Shown piece after piece: positions 22,820 to 34,010 of a stretch of 64,000 nucleotides of DNA (positions are counted from its first letter, which is position 1; each line of letters begins with the position of its first letter). The position numbers and the translations under genes were made by a program. The DNA lies in contig OY998175.1 in NCBI GenBank assembly GCA_963921935.1, positions 209,390,655-209,454,654 on the forward strand, written 5' to 3'. Below the pieces are notes generated by a model. That model worked only from the letters and a program-made list of their open reading frames with translations, did not search any database and was not told the origin of the DNA. This stretch comes from Galeruca laticollis. Its lineage: Eukaryota > Arthropoda > Insecta > Coleoptera > Chrysomelidae.

Positions 22820-25051
22820 TGTAACGCGACAAATCGATATCTAAAATTTTAGGGCTCGCGGCTAGACTCAAGTGGAGACGGGAGTGGTCCGTTCTCGAAT
22901 AAAGCTAAAATTATTTCGAAGTTTGAATGGGCGCCAGTTAAATTGACCCCAAGCACCTAACCGTACTCATACTGGCCACCAATTTAACAAAAGGCCAGTA
23001 AAAAGTCGTATCAAGAAAAAAAACAAAAGTCTTACTTATCTTAAGGTTAATTTAATTTCATTCCCAAAATTTGTGTAAAATTATGGATTCTTTTTGCCAA
23101 TATAGAATTAAAAAAAACGTAAATGGGAATCATTAAAGCAGACACCAATACTAAGATATTAACACCAACTACAAATCACACTCTTAAGTAAAGGTTTACC
23201 TTGCGGAACTCTAAGGGTTTAACACTACTACTGTTACAACAATAACCTCTCGTCATTATGACAGTAAGGGACAAACGTAGGCAGGTAATATATTTATAAC
23301 TGTGGCGTTGCTTGAGCTCAGGCAAAAACCCTTATGCAGAAAATAATTATAATCATAATATGTAAAGTAATAAAATCCGATACCCTAGTATCCCGCTCAC
23401 ATAATATAAGTTACTGTGTAACAAAAAAAAAAAATAGATATCTAGTTAAGCAAAACTAAGAAAATTTACTATAAACTTACGTCAAGTAAGCCGATATTCT
23501 ACTGAATTACTAAATGTCATTAAATACCGGAACAAATACAATGCCAATTATTAAATAAAAATCCGAAAATAAAGAATTCAACAAAAAATATAAAAACTTG
23601 CGTGTTCCCAGCGGTGGTTGATCGACTCTTCCGGCGGCAGAAGCACTGGTGTACTGCTTCAGGGAGCATATATTTAGCAAATGCAGACGAACAGCTGCAT
23701 ATGATGAAGAAGGAAAACACCAAGAAGAACGATCGAACTGAAGGAATTCAGCACCAATTCAATATCCAAAATAAAAACCCTATAAATATAAATAACATTA
23801 TTTATGTAACAGGAGTATAACAAATTGTTATTTCTATTTAAATGACTTCATAAAATAACCTGTTTAACAATAGTTACGATTTATTAAAGAGAACAAAATT
23901 CAACTGACGCATAACTAATTATATCAATATTTGTTTAAAAGAAATAATAAATGCCACTAATCATATATTTAACTTCGACGATATTTATCAGGTTTGGCAA
24001 CTATTGTGATCAATAAACAAAAACCAGACCAAAATTTAGCCTACCAAAAAAACTAGAGGTGGGAATACCTTTTCAGAAAAATCGTGTACAATAAAACGAA
24101 AAATATTAAAAAAAATAATTTTAAATTACTTACCCTGGCCAAGGGGCTTTTGGGTTGATGTATCTACTAGTGGGATCTAGTTTGGCGCTATTAGCAAAAA
24201 GTATACATCTATATTCTTCCTAGAACGAAGAATTCCCAAATAAGATACGTTACAATATAACAAATGTATGAGAATAACTATATTTACAATATGAAACAGC
24301 CGTTACTCTTAAAAAAGAATGTGAATCTATTAATAACTTATTATTTCGCAATATATTTAAGGGAAACGTGAAATAACAAGAAGAAATAATCGTAAGGTAC
24401 ATACCTGTCGGTGTAAAACGCAGCGCTTAGAAGACACTTTGCACGTGTCGTGTAAAAATCCTTTATTTCAAGCAATAACTTTGGGAAATAACCAAAAATA
24501 CCAAATAATCTATTGGCCACAAAACAATTTCTAATCCCAAAATATGATATCGACTTTCAAAATAAATCCCATGAAGGATGATTTTTTTTCAAAAAAATCA
24601 CGATTAAAATTGAAAGTCACACCACGATGTACAAAGGTCAAGAGCAGAATCGCCCGAACCTACTGGAATAAAGTACCTTTCACGCTTCAGCGAAAACAAG
24701 TTTTTCAATTATGGTATTAACAATTCCTACTGGGTACACCTAGATGGCGTTTCCGTGGAAAATACCGAAAACACGATAAAACAACTTAGAATATGGTACA
24801 GAGACTGTCATCTAAAGTTTAAAATCCTAAAGAATTTAATCAGCTTCTTATAAACCTAAATTGCGCTGAAATTTAGCGAAAAAATAAATAATTGGCAATA
24901 ATAACTAACAAGTAATAAAAAGGGTCATTTGGCAACATGGCAAGTCAATTCGATGGAGAACGATACACATTGAAGCTTTGAAAAATTATTTCATATTAAT
25001 TAATATTAATAGAGATGCGAAAATTCGTAACGTTATTTTTGACCCGTTATA
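22820..25051 (-). repeat. Gypsy LTR, left (3' LTR of the minus-strand element)
   Basis: 2232 bp from TGTAACGCGAC to GACCCGTTATA on the plus strand. It matches the right LTR (30,034-31,428) over its whole length except for an extra ~837 bp at 22,924-23,759. Outside that block only scattered substitutions separate the two LTRs. A G-rich polypurine tract abuts its inner end at 25,052-25,062. Confidence 0.9.
22924..23759. other. ~837-bp extra segment in the left LTR
   Basis: Present here and in copy 1 (about 16,917-17,751), absent from the right LTR at 30,137/30,138. It begins TGAATGGGCGCCAGTTA, whose GGGCGCCAGTTA repeats the primer-site border of the complete element (30,022-30,033). No clear target duplication surrounds it. 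It could be an insertion in one LTR or a deletion in the other. Its short frames are not recognisable. Confidence 0.8.
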
Positions 25052-25062
25052 CACCCCCCTAA
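25052..25062 (-). promoter_or_regulatory. Polypurine tract
   Basis: Minus strand reads TTAGGGGGGTG immediately before the LTR start TATAACGGG. This is the expected plus-strand primer position for reverse transcription. Confidence 0.8.
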
Positions 25063-25074
25063 CTACAAGAAAAT

Positions 25075-28000
25075 TTACCCACATAAATTTTCACTGGCGC
25101 TAGCCGGTTTCAGATTTCTAATATTCCAAACACCTTGGTCTCTTCCATCTTGATCTACAAGTCTATAAGTCCAAGGCGATTCCTTCTTATGAATGACAAA
25201 AGGCCCAACCCATTTCGGAGCTAGTTTGCTAGAGAAATACCTCGTGGCATCCGATTGAACGAAATTCTTTCGCCATACATTATCTCCAAGATCTAACTGT
25301 GCTGGGCGCCGTCTTAAGTTATAAACCCTTTCACTTTTCTTGGCAGCGTCATCCAATCGCCTGCGAACTTCCTCCAATAAAACTGAAAATTCTTTGGCTC
25401 TTATTCTTTCTTGATCCTTTCCTTTAGCTACACAATCTTCTATATTTTCTCTCAAATTATCCTTCCTCTCAAAATTCTTGCCATCTAACACCATATTTCT
25501 CCCAAAGCAAACAAAATATGGTGACTGGCCAGTGGATTCGTGGACGGCGGTCCTGGTAGCACAAGTCAACTTTGCCAAATTGACATCCCAATGACGCTGA
25601 TTATCGGTAATGTATGTCCTCAGCATTGTTTTAAGGGTACGGTTATATCTTTCCGTAGGATTTGCCTGCGGGTGATACAACGCATTGTAACGCACGGTAA
25701 CTCCATACTTTTCCATAAAATTCGAAAATTCCTTCGAGGTATATTGGGTACCATTGTCACAAATCAACATACGGGGAACCCCAAATACCAGGAAAACACC
25801 TTCCTCGATCCTGTTGATCATCAGCTTAGCTGTAGCTGATCGCAGAGGGAAACTAAAGGAAAATTTACTAAAAAGATCTGTAACCACTAAGACATATGCA
25901 TGTCCAGTGGTAGACCTAGGAAAGGGTCCCATTAGGTCGGACGTCATTATCTCAAAAGGCCTAGTTGCTCGCGGCTGTGGTGTCATAAGTCCACGTGGTC
26001 CACCCAAATCGACTTTATGTTCTGCACACTTCAAACAATTACGAACATATCGTGCAACATCACTCTTTAATTTAGGCTAGTAGAATTTCTCTGAAACCCT
26101 CTTAAAGGTCTTTAGAATACCCAAATGACCTGATAGTGGGGGATCATGGGACAATCGAATCGTAGCCATCCTATCACACTTAGGCACGACCTCTTTCCAA
26201 TTATCTAACTCTTCACCTAGAACCGTGAATATAGGCTTAACATATTTAAAAAGTCTACCATTACAAACTCTCCATTGGGCATACTTTATCGGATTTTGGG
26301 TAAGCCTCTCTACCATAGAGTCATACCAACGATCTTTTGCTACCGGTTCTACGGAATTCAGTACTGGGACAGAACGGGACAAACAATCAGGGACAATATG
26401 TTCTTTGCCTTTGCGGTGTATTATCCGAAAATCATATTGTTGCAAACGCACCGCCCACCTTGCGAGCCTACCAGTGGGGTCTTTTAAGTTCTGTAGCCAG
26501 ACTAGAGAATAATGGTCCGTAACGACCTTAAAAGGAATTTGATCAAGATAGGGTCTCAAAGTTTCGATACTCCACAGAACAGCGAGGCACTCGCGCTCGG
26601 TCGTGGAGAAGTTTCTCTCCTGTTTGGTGAGAGACCTACTGAGGTAACAAATTACGCGATCACCATCTGGGTGCTCATTTAACAGTACAGCCCCTAAACC
26701 GTAAGCACTGGCATCACACTGGACAACAAACGGCAAATCGTAATCAAGGCAATGAAGGCATGGAGCGCTAACCAAACACTCCTTAATTTTCTGGAAGGCA
26801 TGGTCACAGTCTGGGGTCCAATTAAACTTCCTACCTTTTCTCAACAAAGCAGTAATGGGAGAAACAATGTTGCTAAAGTCGGGGACAAATCTCCTATACC
26901 ACGAGAAAGTACCAATTACAGATCGAACTTCTTTAACAGTAGTAGGAGTAGGTATTAACAGCATTGCCTTTACTTTATCAGGGTCAACGTGAAGTCCATT
27001 TCGGTCGACGACATATCCTAAATATTTAAGCTCTGGACGACAGAATTCACATTTTTCCCAACTGACTGTCAATTTAGCATTACGCAATCGTTCGAAAACT
27101 TGCTCCAATATACATAGATGTTTTTCAAAAGTATCGGTGATCACAACTACATCGTCAAGATATGTGAAAACATAAGGCTCAAGATCAGGGCCAAGAACAG
27201 TATCAATCAACCGCTGCCAAGTTGCAGGGGCGTTGTGTAGTCCAAACGGCATCCTTTTGAACTGAAACAACCCCCTACCTGGAACAGTGAAGGCAGTAAA
27301 CGGTCTTGAAGTCTCTGCTACCGGCACCTGCCAATAGGCAGATTTGATATCCATTGTGGACAAATAGTGAGCATTACGGAGTTTATCAAGAGTGTGGGAA
27401 ATGTAGGGTAAGGGATAACTATCTCTCTCGGTGACAGCATTAAGCTTCCGGTAATCAACCACAAAACGAAACCTACCGTCCTTTTTCTTTATGAGCAGTA
27501 TCGGGGAGGACCAGGGTGACTTAGATTTTTCGATAACGTCCAACTTCAACATCTCGTCTAACTCTCTATCAATGTGAGCCTGCACAACCGGCGATACGGG
27601 ATAGTATCTCTGCTTGATGGGAGTTGCGTGGCAAACAATGTTGTGCTCTGCGACATCAGTACATCCCAAGTTTGTACCCATTACCTCTCGATTACGATTA
27701 ACCAAAGCATCTAGCCTTATCTTCTGTATCTCACTAAGGACAGTTTGACTTCGAATATGATCTACGGAGTTAAGAACTACGGGCGAATCTGAAAAATGCC
27801 ATTCGTTGTGTCTCAAATCCGGTACGATACCCATGACTTTCCAAAAGTCTGCTCCTAGGATCAACAGGTGGGAGATTTCAGGAATTATCAAAACGGAAAT
27901 AACTCGCAATTTATCACGAATGCTAAAGGGAACCAAGCATTCACCTGTGACATCACAAACCTGACCATTAGCTACCCTACAACCGGATTTCTTTTTACCA

Positions 28001-28254
28001 TCCATAGTAAATCCTAAACTCTGAATTAGTTTCCATCCACTACTACCTAAAATGGTTCTGGAAGCTCCTGAATCAAGTAAGCCAAGAATCTCTAAACCCA
28101 GTACTTTAACCTTAAGGTACGGCCTCTTGTCGTTCACTGCGTGGTCTAAGATGTAGTCCAATATAGGTTGTAATATGGCCGACTGTTCACTAGCGCTACC
28201 TATTCGACCTACTAGGTGCGCTTCACCCCGTTTCCCGGATTGCAATTTGGACAA
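25075..28254 (-). pseudogene. pol: Gypsy pol polyprotein, one nonsense codon
   Basis: Single frame in the -1 phase relative to gag, overlapping it by 43 nt. Protease has LLDSGAS at about residue 61. RT has MDIKSAYWQVP, FKRMPFGLHNAP and catalytic YLDD at residues 364-367. RNase H has VQCDASAYGLGAVL near 513. Integrase has an HHCC finger (SGHLG ... CLKC), MTSDLMGPFP, ICDNGTQYTS and PQANPTERYNR with 34 residues between the second Asp and the Glu, and a terminal KWVGPFVI motif. A TAG at 26,077-26,079 interrupts the integrase zinc finger where family members have Trp (TGG), cutting off the rest of integrase. Confidence 0.95.
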
Positions 28255-29561
28255 CTTCTTACAGTGTGGCCTTCCAGTTTACATTTGAAACAGAACACCT
28301 TTTTAGGCAAGGCACAACCCACGGCACGATGGCCTGACTTACGACATCTAAAACATACAATTTTTGTCTCCACTTCAGAAGTAGATTTGGGAGATGGACG
28401 AGAAGAACTAGTTGAGTATACCTCATCGAAATTCTTATCAGACTCAATAAATGCTAAATCTTTTTCCAATACGCCTATCCTCCTTCCTGAAGGCTCCACA
28501 TAACTATTTATGGCGTCTCTACGCTCTTCCATCCGTCGACAAACTACTCTAAGTTCCTCCAAACTAATTGGCATCGGGTCCCTGAGTCGATCTTGATAAA
28601 AAGGATGTATATTCTTTAAAACAATAGCAAGCTTAACTTCTTCAGACACCTGGCAACTAAGTCTACGAAAATAGCTATTCATTATCGACAAATAGACCCC
28701 AATTGATTCTGAAGGATGCTGCGTCCTCTTCCGCAACTCTTCAAATCGTACATCATCATGATAAGCCGGGAGATATTCCGAGCGGAATTCGGCTACTAAC
28801 TCATCCCAGGAATTTACTCGTAATTTCACATCTTTATAAAATTGGTAAGCTTTATCGCTAAATAAATCTATACCAGACTCCAATAAATCATCCTTGAATA
28901 CGTGGCGCGCTATTCGTAGCTCATCGACCTTCTCAAAAAAAGCACAGACGGACAGTGATTTAGGAGTACCTGAAAACTTTTCCAATCCCCACTTATAAGG
29001 AGGTACCATCTTTCCCTTAGGCACAGAAGTTGGAACCACTCGTGAGACTGGAGAAGAACTAGCAGCATTAACGGCACCACTCTGAAAGGACTGATTTGTA
29101 ACTATTGCCTGCAAAGCATCGAGTGCGGGAGGTATCTGTACTGAAACATTCGTAGGAAGTGTGGGATGAAGTTTATCGTGCAACGAGTCGAACAGCGACA
29201 ACACTCTAGCTAGCAAAGTGGCTTTCCGAGATCTGTTAGTTGCTTCCACTCCTACAACCATATTGTCCAACCTTCCCAGCATATGCGACAACTTAGACTG
29301 AAGTTTAATAGCCTCTCCGCTCTGCGGACCACCTGTAAAAGAATTTATTCTGCCACCTAACTCATCGCACTTTTTCTCGACTGCATCAGCATCCTCATCG
29401 AACGAATAGGGATAGTCCGGATATTTAAAACTTTCACCGCTCTTCTCTAGTCTCATTGTCATAACTAAACGTTGTCTCATCTCGTCTACAGTTCCTATTT
29501 CAACACCTCTAACATTGAGTTCATATTCAAGTTCATCTTTGTCTAGACGACCAATTATCAT
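28212..29561 (-). CDS. gag: Gypsy Gag with two CCHC knuckles
   Basis: 449 codons from the ATG at 29,561 (MIIGRLDKDELEYELNVRG, a SAP-like N-terminus). The open frame extends 15 codons further upstream but only to a non-ATG. The capsid region includes FSGTPKSLSVCAFFEKVDEL and RTQHPSESIGVYLSIMN. Two zinc knuckles, CFRCRKSGHRAVGC and CFKCKLEGHTVRSC, close the protein and would bind element RNA. No stops or frameshifts. The stop TAG is at 28,212-28,214. The last 43 nt overlap pol. Confidence 0.9.
   Translation of the reverse strand: MIIGRLDKDELEYELNVRGVEIGTVDEMRQRLVMTMRLEKSGESFKYPDYPYSFDEDADAVEKKCDELGGRINSFTGGPQSGEAIKLQSKLSHMLGRLDNMVVGVEATNRSRKATLLARVLSLFDSLHDKLHPTLPTNVSVQIPPALDALQAIVTNQSFQSGAVNAASSSPVSRVVPTSVPKGKMVPPYKWGLEKFSGTPKSLSVCAFFEKVDELRIARHVFKDDLLESGIDLFSDKAYQFYKDVKLRVNSWDELVAEFRSEYLPAYHDDVRFEELRKRTQHPSESIGVYLSIMNSYFRRLSCQVSEEVKLAIVLKNIHPFYQDRLRDPMPISLEELRVVCRRMEERRDAINSYVEPSGRRIGVLEKDLAFIESDKNFDEVYSTSSSRPSPKSTSEVETKIVCFRCRKSGHRAVGCALPKKVFCFKCKLEGHTVRSCPNCNPGNGVKRT
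28230..28236 (-). promoter_or_regulatory. -1 ribosomal frameshift heptamer GGGAAAC
   Basis: In the gag frame the codons are CCG GGA AAC, so the heptamer is spaced G GGA AAC, the canonical X XXY YYZ form. After a -1 slip the codons become GGG AAA CGG, which is the pol frame. It lies about 16 nt before the gag stop. GGGAAAC is a known slippery site in retroviruses. A downstream stimulatory structure was not evaluated. Confidence 0.8.
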
Positions 29562-30011
29562 TTTACGAGACACCGCAGGGAAGAAAAATACAATCACAGT
29601 AAGCACTATCCAATAAAAAAAATCAAGAATAATTTTCTTGTACTAATGTACACATTTAAATCTATTTTATCTAAGTACCTACCCCGTACTGTCAAAATTA
29701 GAACAAATCCCTCACTTATATTACTAGTACTTTATTTAAATGAAAGGTCGCACTTAAAAAGACAATAAAGTTCAAAACAAAAAATCTATTGCAATATTTC
29801 AAACGTACCAATAGTTCGAATTAATTAACTCGAATTTCCTTCACCTTCTATTTTACCCAAAAAAATCAAATAACTCGAGAATATATTCAACTTTATATTT
29901 TTGTAAAGTGAAACCAAGTCACCGCAAATATTATAGTCTTGAAAAGTTACTAAATTAAAAAAACAACTTAGGAATTCGAAGACAAGTCTTTTCTAAGCTT
30001 TCGAAAACACG

Positions 30012-30029
30012 GCCCCACGTTGGGCGCCA
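30012..30029 (-). promoter_or_regulatory. Primer-binding site, tRNA-Lys(CTT) type
   Basis: Minus strand TGGCGCCCAACGTGGGGC, complementary to the 3' end of eukaryotic tRNA-Lys(CTT) from my knowledge of that tRNA, separated from the LTR end by 4 nt (TAAC). Confidence 0.85.
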
Positions 30030-30033
30030 GTTA

Positions 30034-31428
30034 TGTAACGCGACAAATCGATATCTAAAATTTTAGGGCTCGCGGCTAGACTCAAGTGGAGACGGGAGTG
30101 GTCCGTTCTCGAATAAAGCTAAAATTATTTCGAAGTTCAATATCCAAAATAAAAACCCTATAAATATAAATAACATTATTTCTGTAACAGAAGTATAACA
30201 AATTGTTATTTCTATTTAAATGACTTCATAAAATAACCTGTTTAACAATAGTTACGATTTATTAAAGAGAACAAAATTCAATTGACGCATAACTAATTAT
30301 ATCAATATTTGTTTAAAAGAAATAATAAATGCCACTAATAATATATTTAACTTCGACGATATTTATCAGGTTTGGCAACTATTGTGATCAATAAACAAAA
30401 ACCAGACCAAAATTAAGCCTACCAAAAAAACTAGAGGTGGGAATACCTTTTCAGAAAAATCGTGTACAATAAAACGAAAAATATTAAAAAAAATAATTTT
30501 AAATTACTTACCCTGGCCAAGGGGCTTTTGGGTTGATGTATCTACTAGTGGGATCTAGTTTGGCGCTATTAGCAAAAAGTATACATCTATATTCTTCCTA
30601 GAACGAAGAATTCCCAAATAAGATACGTTACAATATAACAAATGTATGAGAATAACTATATTTACAATATGAAACAGCCGTTACTCTTAAAAAAGAATGT
30701 GAATCTATTAACAACTTATTATTTCGCAATATATTTAAGGGAAACGTGAAATAACAAGAAGAAATAATCGTAAAGTACATACCTGTCGGTGTAAAACGCA
30801 GCGCTTAGAAGACACTTTGCACGTGTCGTGTAAAAATCCTTTATTTCAAGCAATAACTTTGGGAAATAACCAAAAATACCAAATAATCTATTGGCCACAA
30901 AACAATTTCTAATCCCAAAATATGATATCGACTTTCAAAATAAATCCCATGAAGGATGATTTTTTTTCAAAAAAATCACGATTAAAATTGAAAGTCACAC
31001 CACGATGTACAAAGGTCAAAAGCAGAATCGCCCGAACCTACTGGAATAAAGTACCTTTCACGCTCAGCGAAAACAAGTTTTTCAATTATGGTATTAACAA
31101 TTCCTACTGGGTACACCTAGATGGCGTTTCCGTGGAAAAACCCGAAAACACGATAAAACAACTTAGAATATGGTACAGAGACTGTCATCTAAAGTTTAAA
31201 ATCCTAAAGAATTTAATCAGCTTCTTATAAACCTAAATTGCGCTGAAATTTAGCGAAAAAATAAATAATTGACAATAATAACTAACAAGAAATAAAAAGG
31301 GTCATTTGGCAACATGGCAAGTCAATTCGATGGAGAACGATACACATTGAAGCTTTGAAAAATTATTTCATATTAATTAATATTAATAGAGATGCGAAAA
31401 TTCGTAACGTTATTTTTGACCCGTTATA
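30034..31428 (-). repeat. Gypsy LTR, right (5' LTR of the minus-strand element)
   Basis: 1395 bp from TGTAACGCGAC to CCCGTTATA on the plus strand. It lacks the ~837-bp segment of the other LTR. A 102-codon plus-strand frame (30,922-31,230) exists only here, because the other copies carry a one-base insertion. It is antisense to the element and is probably chance. Confidence 0.9.
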
Positions 31429-31432
31429 TATG
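31429..31432. repeat. Gypsy target-site duplication, right
   Basis: TATG, partner of 22,816-22,819. Confidence 0.75.
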
Positions 31433-32779
31433 TTTCAACTCAAGGATATAAAATCCTCTTTTAAACATTTCTTTCAAATATTTCATTTCATCAATTTCAC
31501 ATTTTGAATTTGTTATTTCGTTTTTTCAAGTTTTATTTTTATTTAGTTTTTCATGACTGGTTTCAAAGAATAGTTTAGATAATGGAAATACGAAATATTA
31601 CTTATCAATTTATTCAGTTTGCCAATATGAAGATATTTTCTCGTTTCAAAGATATTAGGTTCTGTGGTTCTGACTGCGTGGAAATCTTTTATGAAAAGAA
31701 AACAACATGTAAAAATATTCACCTACAAAATGAGAAATTCTATTCCTTAATTCCTTAACTTAATTTTAAAAAATAACTCTTAAAAATATGACTTCAATAA
31801 CAAACTAACCAGTTGCTTCCTAGTAATTTCATCGCTGTTCTGCGAATTCTCCAAATCTTGAATTTCAAATATTTCTTTCAATGGAAGAGGGGGTATTACA
31901 TTCTTATCATTTAGCTCAAAATGGGTCAAATTAAGCTTCTTTTCAATAGCCTCTATTCTATATGTAGTCTACTTCAGTATAGCTTTGACATCCATCACAT
32001 GTAGAAGTATTTCATATTTGGATTTACCTGGAAAATATGCATTTCATCATTTTGTCTTCAATGTTACAACAATGAACATAATAATCAATAAAGATAGTAT
32101 ACAAGTTCAAATCACAATCATGTGAGATAGCTTACAAACTCACTTAATGGCACATAGGTAGCACCTTTATCACTTTCATCAAAGCACATATTGTCAGTTA
32201 TTCTTCATCACCACAAATAACTTTTCAAACAATACTTATATTTTTTTAAAGATACTTTATTATTTTACTCACCGATGACTATGCCCATATCCTCTAAAAC
32301 TTCCTCATCTACGAAAATATCATTAGGTGATATACCTGGACTGGCATGGTTAATTGAAATTGAATCACTTTCAATTATTTCAATTTCTATATCATTAGTT
32401 GGTTCCTTTTCGGGAGGTGAACTTTCACTTTTTGTGGAAGTGGAGTCTGATGATGACTGAATGGTTTTTTTAAACAGTTAATAATTTCTATTACATTTAG
32501 AAAAACATCATTTAGATTTTATGTGTGGTCAAAAACTTACCATCAACATATGACAAACTCGGTAATAGTGAAATGGAGTCATCCCTAAAGGTTTTAATCA
32601 TTTTCTTCTTTCGTTTATTTTCTTTCGTTTTCATTTCCTCTGACTCAGAAGAACTAGAAGTTTTTTTTTCTCTACATTCAATGCTTCTTCTAGAGTTTCT
32701 GTTGATGAAACAAAAATTTGAATTATTGGAGAAAAGATGTTAGGTTAGGTGAATTTCAAAAAGTTTACACCATATGGAT

Positions 32780-33103
32780 AACTTGTTTATTATCCATTTG
32801 TCAGAAAATTTTATTCTTCATAAAAATTGGTGCATTGCAGAAAATTTGAGAACAAAAATAGGAAATGTCATCAAGTGTAAACTACCATTATTTTCGACAT
32901 TATCAAAAAAGTTTATTGAGAAACATTGTTTTCAATCAAATTCAAAATCATAGCCACCTACGCGAAAAAAAATTTAAAAAATCACATTTTTCATGATTAA
33001 AGTGATCGTAAATTGCAGAATTGTAGTATTTAATGGTTTACCAATAATTAATTGATGCATTCAATAATTTCCTTCCATTCAATCACACTGATAGTTATTA
33101 TGG

Positions 33104-33167
<64 letters not shown>

Positions 33168-33552
33168 AACAACGAATAGATCAGTGAATATTGCACGCAA
33201 ATAGAAGAAGGGGCTACTGAAAAGAGTGTTAACCGCAGACATGCATGTTTCTGGCTCATTAGCTGTCATCGGTACGGTACAACCAAGAAAAGATGTGAAC
33301 CATGGGAGCAAAGGTGTTGAATGAAACATGAGAAAATATAACAGAATTCAGCAGGATAGTCTCATGTTTCATTCAACACCTTTGCTCCCATGTTTCACAT
33401 ATTTTCTTGGTTGTACCGTACCGATGACAGCTAATGAGCCAGAAACATGCATGTCTGCGGTTACCACTCTTTTCAGTAGCCCCTTCTTCTATTTGCGTGC
33501 AATACCCACTGATCTATTCGTTGTTTATTGTTCATATGTCACGCACTATTCG

Positions 33553-33605
<53 letters not shown>

Positions 33606-34010
33606 GTGAAATATCAAATTTGCACAAAAAAACTAGAAAACTTCAAACAATTCACAACAGACGTCGATATTCTAGTACAAATGATGAATTAGACCAAATT
33701 TTGTATTGAAATGTCGTTGTAGAAATATGAGGGAGGTGCCTAAGATGTATATGAGATACTAGTACTCTTTATGAGGCTAGAACCATAAAATATAAAAATA
33801 AAAAATTTGTTGCATAGTTGGCTGTGATTTCAAATCTGAACACTGTTTTTGATTATTAACAACTGTTTTAGATAAGGGTAGTTTACTCTTGATCAAAATT
33901 CCTATATTTTGGTTCCCCTGTACACAGAATTTTGATTACTCAAATAGAAGTTTTCTGCAATGCACCAACTTTTTTATGAGGAATAAAATTTTCGACAAAT
34001 ACATGATATA
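32780..34010. repeat. Large imperfect palindrome with internal (TA)n tracts
   Basis: The inner arms 33,165-33,330 and 33,362-33,530 are near-identical inverted copies around a loop of about 30 bp. Each arm then runs into a TA tract (33,109-33,163 and 33,560-33,601). Outside these the arms stay recognisable but diverged: ACCAATTTTTATGAAG-type text at about 32,786-32,890 pairs with 33,877-34,007. The whole sits in intron 1 of the DUF4806-type gene. It could fold into a long hairpin RNA. It may be a foldback element or an inverted duplication. Confidence 0.85.

Larger units (their letters stand above)
18903..24910. repeat. Tandem duplication, copy 2
   Basis: Second copy of the 6.0-kb unit, continuous on its right with the rest of the gypsy LTR. 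This is therefore the original locus and copy 1 is the derived end. The copies differ at scattered sites, so they are not a verbatim assembly echo. Confidence 0.9.
22820..31428 (-). mobile_element. Ty3/gypsy LTR retrotransposon, near complete
   Basis: Minus-strand order: LTR (31,428-30,034), primer-binding site (30,029-30,012), gag (29,561-28,212), pol with protease, RT, RNase H and integrase (28,254-25,075), polypurine tract, LTR (25,051-22,820). A 4-bp duplication TATG flanks it. No envelope frame lies between integrase and the polypurine tract. It sits in intron 4 of the DUF4806-type gene, in the same orientation. One nonsense codon in pol is the only obvious lesion. Confidence 0.95.

Noticed and set aside
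12903..24910. Assembly duplication artefact as an explanation for the two 6-kb copies
   Set aside because: The copies differ by substitutions and several indels, so a verbatim echo is unlikely. Not excluded without reads.
25540..26080. Plus-strand frames opposite the gypsy integrase, and similar frames opposite RT and gag
   Set aside because: Shadows of the minus-strand polyprotein.
30922..31230. 102-codon plus-strand frame in the right LTR
   Set aside because: Antisense to the element. Both other LTR copies carry a one-base insertion that breaks it, and no domain is recognised.
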